A stretch of DNA of 64,000 bases from an uncultured Psychrobacter sp. (GTDB lineage Bacteria > Pseudomonadota > Gammaproteobacteria > Pseudomonadales > Moraxellaceae): contig NZ_CANMAH010000013.1 of the NCBI RefSeq assembly GCF_947495825.1, positions 1 through 64,000 of the forward strand. Reading direction: 5' to 3'. Each line of letters begins with the position of its first letter. The stretch's first letter is position 1. The translations under genes and the position numbers were made by a program. Below are positions 16,127 through 23,117 of this stretch, piece by piece. The notes beneath the pieces were generated by a model. That model made no database searches. It was given only the letters and a program-made list of their open reading frames with translations, and was not told the origin of the DNA.

Positions 16127-17350
16127 ATGTTTATCAAACTATTTTATACCTTACGTACTTATGGTGTGCCAGTCAGCACGCGCGAGCTACTTGATTTAAA
16201 TGCCGCGTTAGATCAGGGTTTGATGATGCAGCCGCATCCTGAGAATCCAGCGCTGTCTACCTTTGCCAGTCGAGAAGACATGTATCGTCTTATTCGACTA
16301 TGCATGGTCAAAGATGAGCGCCATTTTGACAAGTTTGACCGGGCTATGGCAGATTACTTTGAGGGAATCGATAGCTTAGATATTGATGAGTTAATGGCAA
16401 AGTTGACGGACATTCCAAAAGAGTGGCTCGATCTCAAGCTAGATCCCAAAAATCTAACTGAAGAACAGCGACGCTTATTAAAAAAATATGGCTCGCTTGA
16501 AGAGCTAATGAAAGCGCTTGAAGAGCGTCTAAAAGAGCAAAAAGAGCGCCATCAAGGCGGCAGCAAATGGGTCGGCACAGGTGGTAGCTCACCATTTGGT
16601 GCTTATGGTGATCATCCAGAAGGCGTACGCGTCGGAGGGGAGTCACGCAAACGTAGTGCAGCCAAAGTCTGGGAGCAGCGTAAATATCGCAATCTTGATG
16701 ACGATAACCTGCTCGGTACCCGTCAGATTCAGATGGCACTGCGCAATTTGCGCCAGTTTGCGCGCACTGGTAGTGCTGATGAGCTCGATATCAAAGAGAC
16801 CATCAAGCGTACTGCTAAAAAAGGCGTGCTCGATATTCATATGCAAGCAGAGCGCCGCAACCGCGTGAAGGTACTAATGCTGTTCGATGTGGGTGGCAGT
16901 ATGGATATTCATGTAGAAGCATTAGAAAAGTTGTTTTCCGCTGCAAAAAATGAATTTAAAACATTAGAGTTTTTTTACTTTCATAACTGTCTCTATGATT
17001 ATGTTTGGAAAGATAATAATCGCCGTCATAGTGCGCCAATGCCAACTTTTGAGCTACTAAACACCTATGGTCGCGAGTATCGAGTGATATTCGTCGGTGA
17101 TGCATCTATGTCACCTTATGAATTGTTTTCAGTCGGTGGTAGTGTCGAATATATGAACAACGAAGCGGGTGTCGTATGGTTAAAAAGAGTACTGGCTCAC
17201 TTCGATAGAGTCGCTTGGTTAAATCCTGAAACTCCAGCTTATTGGAAATATACCCAAACTATTGGTGAAATCAAAAAGTTATTTAATGATCAAATGTATC
17301 CTATGACATTGCATGGTGTAGAGGATATGACTGCTTACTTAGCCCGCTAA
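16127..17350 (+). CDS. VWA domain protein, CoxE-like partner of MoxR
   Basis: A 407-residue protein with a C-terminal von Willebrand factor A domain of the CoxE-like type. The MIDAS strand reads LMLFDVGGSMD with D254-V-G-G-S258, so the usual DxSxS has glycine in the middle position. The N-terminal 250 residues hold two helical regions and a basic glycine/arginine-rich linker (GGSKWVGTGGSSPFG, GGESRKRSAAK). The C-terminal part contains FEFFYFHNCLYD-like VWA strands and GDASMSPYEL. VWA proteins of this type bind MoxR ATPases and present a metal-dependent ligand site to the client. Start at ATG 16127, 11 nt after the MoxR gene. No signal peptide, so cytoplasmic. Confidence 0.87.
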   Translation: MFIKLFYTLRTYGVPVSTRELLDLNAALDQGLMMQPHPENPALSTFASREDMYRLIRLCMVKDERHFDKFDRAMADYFEGIDSLDIDELMAKLTDIPKEWLDLKLDPKNLTEEQRRLLKKYGSLEELMKALEERLKEQKERHQGGSKWVGTGGSSPFGAYGDHPEGVRVGGESRKRSAAKVWEQRKYRNLDDDNLLGTRQIQMALRNLRQFARTGSADELDIKETIKRTAKKGVLDIHMQAERRNRVKVLMLFDVGGSMDIHVEALEKLFSAAKNEFKTLEFFYFHNCLYDYVWKDNNRRHSAPMPTFELLNTYGREYRVIFVGDASMSPYELFSVGGSVEYMNNEAGVVWLKRVLAHFDRVAWLNPETPAYWKYTQTIGEIKKLFNDQMYPMTLHGVEDMTAYLAR

Positions 17351-17407
17351 TTGTCCATTCTATATGTCTACTTGAGTGTAATAACAATCAACTATGAGCT
17401 CTAGCGA

Positions 17408-17441
17408 GACCATTACTATAAATTATAGTAGTGGTCTTTTG
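17408..17441 (+). terminator. Intrinsic terminator after the MoxR/VWA pair
   Basis: AGACCATTACTATAA pairs with TTATAGTAGTGGTCT with almost no loop, allowing one G-T pair, and is followed by TTTTGT. Confidence 0.8.
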
Positions 17442-17527
17442 TATTAAAATTGATAAAACCAAAACTTTGTAATTATCAGTTTAAGCCAAGCTAAAAACAA
17501 ATGTCTTTAAAAGTAATCAATCTTAAG

Positions 17528-17566
17528 TAAGTATGGTTGCATATTAATAATACGTAACCATACTTA
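17528..17566. repeat. 11-bp inverted repeat (hairpin)
   Basis: TAAGTATGGTT (17528-17538) and AACCATACTTA (17556-17566) are perfect complements around a 17-nt loop, and pairing continues partly inward. No T-run follows on either strand, so it is not a standard terminator. A TTGACA hexamer starts three bases later. Confidence 0.7.
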
Positions 17567-18098
17567 TATTGACAATATATAATTATATGAAAATTTATTA
17601 TAAGCAATGAATTTATATAGTGTCACATAAAAATTATGGATAATTCTATATTTGATGATGAAAAAATGGATAATCTAGTCAAATAATGTAATTAGTGTAG
17701 CTCATTGAAACTAGGTTTTATATTCGCTAATTTATTTCACGCAATAAAATAAGTTTTTAAAACTTATAAAATAAACTTCTACCGTTTGAGTTAAATAAGG
17801 AGTTTTTTAGCGATATAGATGAAGAGCAGAACTTTTTTACTAGGTATAGCACATCACCCTAAAAGCCGATAAACGGGTGTTTTTCCATAATTAACCGCTT
17901 AGCAACCATAATATTTATTAAGACAACATATATTACAAACAGACTAATATAAATTATAGTCCTACATAGTAATTACTTCCCCAAGGAAATCATTATTATA
18001 TGGTCATAATTTTAGAATTAGTAAATGATATATGTATTTAGATAATTAATTGTAATTATGGGTCCATAATTTCATTATAAAATAAATTTAAAAAGCAG

Positions 18099-18133
18099 GG
18101 CCTCAAGTCAGTTTGTACTTGAGGTCTTTTTTT
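18099..18133 (+). terminator. Orphan intrinsic terminator
   Basis: CCTCAAGT (18101-18108) pairs with ACTTGAGG (18117-18124) and is followed by TCTTTTTTT. The nearest plus-strand gene ends more than 700 nt upstream and already has its own terminator, so this one suggests an unannotated short transcript. Confidence 0.75.
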
Positions 18134-18290
18134 ATGTCTATTACCGAGATATATAGTCTGTAGCTATAAAAAAGGCTTTGTTTTGGTAGCCTTTAGTCAT
18201 GGAATTAGTCATTTAATCATGGTTGAATTTGTTGTTAATATGTAAACGTATTGACGAACGGTTGTAAATAATCGTCTAACGGTATTGTTT

Positions 18291-18344
18291 CTATATATAT
18301 ATATCCGTTAATATGAATGTATATATCCGGAATTATGAATATAT
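18291..18344. repeat. TA tract and two imperfect 22-bp direct repeats
   Basis: A TATATATATATAT run (18292-18304) merges into two adjacent related 22-mers, 18299-18320 (ATATATCCGTTAATATGAAT...) and 18321-18342 (ATATATCCGGAATTATGAAT...). They lie about 190-240 nt upstream of the adhesin start. Confidence 0.75.
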
Positions 18345-18530
18345 GTGGAAACAGACAGTTTACAATACAAAAATTTTACGCTTCTTAATGCTTAATGGCG
18401 GGTTACATCTTAACAGGATGTTACGTATATATAAGTTTAAGGCCCGTTTTATTTTGTTATTTAGACTCTCTGCAACATAGATTTTGGTTTTGTTTTTTAT
18501 ATCTAATAGATCTGTTTGGGAGTGTATATT

Positions 18531-21260
18531 ATGAATCGCAACTATAAAGTCATATGGAATGAAGCTTTGCAATGCTTCATAGCAGTCGCTGAAAATGCCA
18601 AAGCAAAAGGTAAGTCATCAAAGTCTTCTATTAGCGCTTCAGTTGTAAATACGGACATAGGGACAAAAAGCGGTCATAGCCTACGTCTTAGTGCGTTACG
18701 TTCTGGGCTTATCGCTGTCAGCTTAACAAGTTTGGCAATCGGTATGTCTTCACAGGCTATTGCTGCTGTCGGAGTAAACGGCGGCACAGGAAGTGGTACA
18801 GCTGTCTCTGAGTGTACTAATGATAGCCAAGCAAATTCAGGTACCAATAAAGAAAATATTGCGATCGGTTGCGCATCCTTTACCAACGATGTCGGATATC
18901 AAATTGCAGATCGTGATAATCCTTACTACACCAATAACACTACTAGTGCTAATACTGTGGAAGAAGGTGATAGACAAGCTTATACACCAGAGAGAATGAA
19001 CTCAGGTTCGATGGCTATTGGTACAGGAGCACGTACAGAAGGTGCGTTGGGTTTGGCAGTGGGTCAATATGCAAGAACCACTGATGTTGCAGGTGTGGCT
19101 ATAGGTGTCGGTACGCTTGCTAGTGGTAATACGGCTATTGCTGTAGGCAGACAGTCCGTTGCTAGTGGTAATTACTCGCAAGCGATGGGTAACGTTGCTG
19201 CGGCTACAGGCCAAGGTTCTTTAGCAGTAGGGCACTCTGCAACAGCGACGGGAAATCGTTCGATTGCAATCGGTGCTTCAGATATTGATGAAGCAGAAGA
19301 TGTCGCTGGACAAAAGGGTGCTGCTTATCAGACATTAGAGCAAACCCGTGCTTCTGGTCAAGACTCTATTGCTCTTGGTAGCGGGGCGCAAGCGACTACT
19401 GATGGTTCGGTAGCGATCGGTAATGGTTCCAATACAACCACCGATGCAAATAGTGTCACTAGCGCAACTGTAGGCGGTGTTACATTTGATAACTTTGCTG
19501 GAGCAACCAATGTCATAGCAGGTGATCAAATATCTGTGGGTGCTAGCGGACAAGAACGTCAAATCAAAAACGTCGCAGCAGGCAATGTTACGGCAACCAG
19601 CACAGACGCTATCAATGGTAGCCAGCTATTCTCTGTTGCAGATACGTTGAACACAGATATTACTGATAATAGAAATAATATTAGTGGTAATACGACTAAC
19701 ATCACTAATAATACTAATAGAATTAATGACGGTATCAATTTTGGTAATGGCGTTACAGCTACTAACTTTGCATTGGGTGACACCATTAATGTTACTGGCG
19801 ATGACAATATAACCTCGACTACTACAGCCAACGGTGTTCAAGTCCAGTTAAATAGAGATCTAGCGTTAAATAGCGTCACAACTGGTAATACTCTCATTAA
19901 TAATGGAGGTGTGACTTTAACTGGTGGTTCTAACCAAACGGTCAGACTGAGTAATAATGGTCTAGACAATGGTGGCAATAAAATTACCAATGTGGCTAGA
20001 GGCACAGAAGGGTCAGATGCAGTCAACTTTGATCAATTAAATGAAGTTAGAGACAGTGCTAACTCTGCTAACCAAGGTTTTAATGTTAGTGCTCAGGGTG
20101 AAAATACAAGTACAGTAAGGCCAGGTGATAATGTTGATCTCAACAATCAAGATGGCAATATTGTGGTCTCTAAAGACGCCAATAGTAACAATGTAAGTTT
20201 TGATTTAAACAAGGACGTTAATTTAGACAGCGCCACCTTTGGAGATGTCGTCATCTCATCCAATGGTCTAAACAATGGCGGAAATAAGATCACCAACGTC
20301 GGTAATGGTACGGTGGCAGCAGGTTCTAGTGATGCCATAACAGGCGATCAGTTAAACAACACTGCAGACTCTATTACTACTGTAATCGGTGGTAATGCTG
20401 TAAACAATGGTGGTGTTATTACGACTACTGATATTGGTGGTACTGGTCAAGATACTATCGATGGCGCTATCGGATCTATACAACAAGGTGTGACGAACAC
20501 TAATACTCAAGTAAATACTAATACGACTAACATCGCTAACAATACGACCAACATTACTAATAATACCAATCGTCTGGATGGCGGATTAAACTTTGGTGCG
20601 GATAGTGGCAATAATATCAATAAACCAATAGGTGATGATAGCGTACTTGGCTTTGTAGGCGGTAATAATGTTACCACTACCGCCCAAGGCAGCAGCATTA
20701 GATTCGATCTGAATAATAATATTAATGTAGATAGCGTGACCACAGATAGAGTTGTCGCTGGCAATACCACAGTCAATAATGAAGGAGTAACCTTAACAGG
20801 TGGTGATAATCAAGAGGTCAAACTAAGTAACAATGGTCTCGATAACGGTGGCAATAGAATTACCAATGTCGCTGATGGTGTTGAGGATAGTGATGCTGTA
20901 AACGTAGGTCAGCTTAATGATCAATTTGACAGTATTGACAGAGTAATCAATGGTGAAATTGCTGATATGGACTCAAAACTTGAAGGCAAAGTTGATTCGC
21001 TAGGTTATAGAATCGATGACGTTGAAGATGACGCCAATGCAGGTATCTCAGCTGCGATGGCAATGTCTTCATTACCACAAGCTTATATTCCTGGCAAATC
21101 AATGGTAGGCGGCGGTGTTGCCTCATACAATGGGGAGAGCGCAGTTGCTATCGGTGTGTCTAGAGTCTCTGATAATGGTCGCTGGGTGATGAAAATAAAT
21201 GGTACAGCTGATACTCAAGGCAATGCTGGTGGTGCTATTGGTGCAGGATTCCATTTTTAA
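18531..21260 (+). CDS. Trimeric autotransporter adhesin (YadA/AtaA-like)
   Basis: A 909-residue surface adhesin secreted by type Vc secretion. The start is ATG 18531, with GGGAG 8 nt upstream; it begins with the extended signal peptide region MNRNYKVIWNEALQCFIAVAE, and the hydrophobic core runs to about residue 78 (AIGMSSQAIA|A). Residues about 158-320 hold YadA-head repeats of the form A-x-A-x-G-x-x-A (SMAIGTGA, LAVGQYA, VAIGVGTLASGNTAIAVG). A neck, TDAINGSQLF, follows near residue 360. The stalk has repeated blocks NGLDNGGNKITNV...DAVN-x-x-QL and two NNTTNITNNTNR coiled-coil units. The last 100 residues are the membrane anchor (AMAMSSLPQAYIPGKSM, ending GGAIGAGFHF). A BamE-like lipoprotein gene follows 79 nt later. 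The passenger is short compared with AtaA. Confidence 0.95.
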   Translation: MNRNYKVIWNEALQCFIAVAENAKAKGKSSKSSISASVVNTDIGTKSGHSLRLSALRSGLIAVSLTSLAIGMSSQAIAAVGVNGGTGSGTAVSECTNDSQANSGTNKENIAIGCASFTNDVGYQIADRDNPYYTNNTTSANTVEEGDRQAYTPERMNSGSMAIGTGARTEGALGLAVGQYARTTDVAGVAIGVGTLASGNTAIAVGRQSVASGNYSQAMGNVAAATGQGSLAVGHSATATGNRSIAIGASDIDEAEDVAGQKGAAYQTLEQTRASGQDSIALGSGAQATTDGSVAIGNGSNTTTDANSVTSATVGGVTFDNFAGATNVIAGDQISVGASGQERQIKNVAAGNVTATSTDAINGSQLFSVADTLNTDITDNRNNISGNTTNITNNTNRINDGINFGNGVTATNFALGDTINVTGDDNITSTTTANGVQVQLNRDLALNSVTTGNTLINNGGVTLTGGSNQTVRLSNNGLDNGGNKITNVARGTEGSDAVNFDQLNEVRDSANSANQGFNVSAQGENTSTVRPGDNVDLNNQDGNIVVSKDANSNNVSFDLNKDVNLDSATFGDVVISSNGLNNGGNKITNVGNGTVAAGSSDAITGDQLNNTADSITTVIGGNAVNNGGVITTTDIGGTGQDTIDGAIGSIQQGVTNTNTQVNTNTTNIANNTTNITNNTNRLDGGLNFGADSGNNINKPIGDDSVLGFVGGNNVTTTAQGSSIRFDLNNNINVDSVTTDRVVAGNTTVNNEGVTLTGGDNQEVKLSNNGLDNGGNRITNVADGVEDSDAVNVGQLNDQFDSIDRVINGEIADMDSKLEGKVDSLGYRIDDVEDDANAGISAAMAMSSLPQAYIPGKSMVGGGVASYNGESAVAIGVSRVSDNGRWVMKINGTADTQGNAGGAIGAGFHF

Positions 21261-21339
21261 TCTAAACAAACGCATGGTGACAATGTCTGTACTTGAACAG
21301 ACATTGTCAAATCACTCATGACATATTAAGGAATAAACA

Positions 21340-21780
21340 ATGAATTTATCTACTTATGGCCACGGATTATTGGCTGCTACTTTATTATTGGCTGTAACTG
21401 GCTGTACTTGGCATGTGAGTCCTGGCGCACAGCATGGAACTGTCCATCCTGATGATCTCGTATTCCCCGATCAAAGTAAAGCGTGGCAAAGAGAAGGCAG
21501 AATCGTTGAACAAAACGATGTTGCCAAAATTAAAGTCGGTACAACTAAAAACGAGATTTATAAACTCATTGGTACACCGCATTTTCAAGAAGGCTTCAAC
21601 GCCCGCGAATGGGACTATATTCTCAAATTCTATGATGCCAATCAAAATGTAGAGACTTGCCGTTATAAAATCATCTTTGACGATAGCTATGAGGGTATAC
21701 TGCGTAAAGACGAGTTTTATGCTACAGAGACTTACTGGCAACCTGCCTCTTGTGCCAAATATTCACAATTCACTCAGTAA
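21340..21780 (+). CDS. BamE/SmpA-fold lipoprotein, TpgA-like
   Basis: A 146-residue lipoprotein with signal and lipobox (LAVTGC, Cys22). After it comes a BamE/SmpA-OmlA-type domain: KIKVGTTKNEIYKLIGTPHFQEGFNAREWDYILKF is the conserved helix-helix-strand block, followed by two more strands. In Acinetobacter Tol 5, the gene directly behind the adhesin ataA encodes TpgA, which has this domain plus a C-terminal OmpA-type peptidoglycan-binding domain and helps the adhesin reach the surface. Here the position is the same but the OmpA part is absent. It is not the housekeeping BamE by context. The start has an AAGGAATAA Shine-Dalgarno; a terminator follows. Confidence 0.82.
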   Translation: MNLSTYGHGLLAATLLLAVTGCTWHVSPGAQHGTVHPDDLVFPDQSKAWQREGRIVEQNDVAKIKVGTTKNEIYKLIGTPHFQEGFNAREWDYILKFYDANQNVETCRYKIIFDDSYEGILRKDEFYATETYWQPASCAKYSQFTQ

Positions 21781-21820
21781 TATAACTAAGTGCTGAAGTG
21801 CGAATAAAAGAAGAATGAAA

Positions 21821-21854
21821 AAAGAACAAGGCATTAGATGTCTTGTTCTTTTTT
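21821..21854 (+). terminator. Intrinsic terminator after adhesin-lipoprotein unit
   Basis: AAAGAACAAG pairs with CTTGTTCTTT around an 11-nt loop and continues into T-runs. It closes the adhesin operon, and its A-run could also serve the convergent fdhD. Confidence 0.85.
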
Positions 21855-21880
21855 ATAAACGACTATATTTGTTGTATACC

Positions 21881-22933
21881 TTAAATGCCTGTGTAATAGG
21901 TCACTCTATTGTCACGTAAAAAACCAGCCAAACCTAAGCCATAACGCTCAGCGACTCGAACGGCTGTACTAGTAGGGGCAGACATACCGACCAACCAAGG
22001 TATACGGCTACGGATGGATTTTTGTACGAGCTCAATAGATAAGCGAGAAGTCATAAGAACACATTCGACATCTACTTTGTCTCGCAGTTGCCAGCCTATA
22101 AGTTTATCAAGCGCATTATGGCGTCCTACATCTTCAAATAAGTATAAGTCATCACCCTGCATTGTTGCCGCTGCATGTACGGCACCTGTTAGCTGATGAG
22201 TGTGCTGCATAGTATCTATTTTTTGCCGCATTTGTAACAGATAACTTAGGTGCGGAGCTATAGATTTTGTATGCTCCATCTCCTGATGATAAGCACTCAA
22301 ATCAGGCAATGCTTGTGTTAGGCCAGTAATACCGCACATGCCGCAACCAGTACGGCCCGCTAGCTGACGCTTTTGTGCCTGAATACGCTGATGACAACGC
22401 TGATTCAATACCAGCTCCACTATATAAACATCGTAGTCTTGCAATTGCGCTAAGCTTTGTTCAAATATATCTGTCCCAGAATTTTTATCGGTTGAGCCTT
22501 GAATAAAGCTCTCATAGCTGGTCATGTCGGTAAGCTGGGTTACTTCCCAATCAAGTAGTTCATGACTATACTGAATCAAGCCTTCGCTAAACAAAAACCC
22601 AACGGCCAAATATTCTAACTGATAAGGACTGGCCATCAATACTGCATAATGCACACCGTTGATAACGATAGCAACGGCAGCCTCTACCGCCAAGCTTGCA
22701 GGTTTACTTTCGATAAGAGAATGATGAGAGTCATAATGATTTGATGGGTAATAGTGCTTTTGCGCCAAATGAGTGCGGGCAAGTGGCGTCACTGAGGGCG
22801 ATGATAAATCGTCAGTTAGAGCAGGTGATTGTGCTTTATTGACTATATCGGTGGCTACATTAGATACCGAAGCAGATGATGTATCAGTTTTAGATAGATT
22901 ATCTACTAACGCTTTAGTATGCTCAGTTATCAT
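21881..22933 (-). CDS. fdhD: Formate dehydrogenase accessory sulfurtransferase FdhD
   Basis: A 350-residue FdhD, which transfers sulfur from IscS to the molybdenum cofactor of formate dehydrogenase-type enzymes. The catalytic CxxC is in TGCGMCGITG, and the conserved blocks ALMASPYQLEYLAVGFLFSEG, DVGRHNALDKLIG and SRLSIELVQK are present. There is an N-terminal extension of about 80 residues with low complexity. It lies 184 nt downstream of the molybdopterin oxidoreductase on the same strand, which is the expected client. The terminal region TSTAVRVAERYGLGLAGFLR is complete. Confidence 0.93.
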   Translation of the reverse strand: MITEHTKALVDNLSKTDTSSASVSNVATDIVNKAQSPALTDDLSSPSVTPLARTHLAQKHYYPSNHYDSHHSLIESKPASLAVEAAVAIVINGVHYAVLMASPYQLEYLAVGFLFSEGLIQYSHELLDWEVTQLTDMTSYESFIQGSTDKNSGTDIFEQSLAQLQDYDVYIVELVLNQRCHQRIQAQKRQLAGRTGCGMCGITGLTQALPDLSAYHQEMEHTKSIAPHLSYLLQMRQKIDTMQHTHQLTGAVHAAATMQGDDLYLFEDVGRHNALDKLIGWQLRDKVDVECVLMTSRLSIELVQKSIRSRIPWLVGMSAPTSTAVRVAERYGLGLAGFLRDNRVTYYTGI

Positions 22934-23117
22934 AGAATTTATTTTTAACCTAGTTTAGTCCTCGTTTTTACTATCGTTCCTAAACACTTGCTACCTAATT
23001 ACCTGTCAAAAGTTATTTACTACCAATCACATATTATAAAGCAGGCGCTATAAAATAATGCCAGCGTAGTTGATAGATTGAATCAACTACACTGATTAAA
23101 AATGAGTATAGTAAAAA

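Larger units (their letters stand above)
17351..18530. other. AT-rich non-coding region before the adhesin
   Basis: Nearly 1.2 kb without a convincing gene on either strand. It holds the terminator of the VWA gene (17408-17441), a perfect 11-bp inverted repeat (17528-17566) followed by TTGACA, an orphan terminator (18099-18133) with no ORF before it, a 6.5-unit TA tract, and two imperfect 22-bp repeats close to the adhesin. The composition is clearly more AT-rich than the flanking genes. Confidence 0.7.

Noticed and set aside
17819..17872. 17-codon frame MKSRTFLLGIAHHPKSR after an AAGGAG
   Set aside because: The AAGGAG is 16 nt before the ATG, too far, and the peptide has no supporting context.
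17850..17885. CACCC...GGGTG-TTTTT as a terminator
   Set aside because: Only five base pairs around a 15-nt loop; too weak compared with the terminator at 18099-18133.
19005..19440. Regular short repeats in the adhesin head considered as a CRISPR array
   Set aside because: They are codon-periodic, degenerate and translate into YadA-head repeats; there are no uniform spacers.
19002..20776. Several minus-strand frames inside the adhesin gene
   Set aside because: They are shadows of the repetitive, low-complexity adhesin sequence and consist of leucine/valine or serine/threonine runs.
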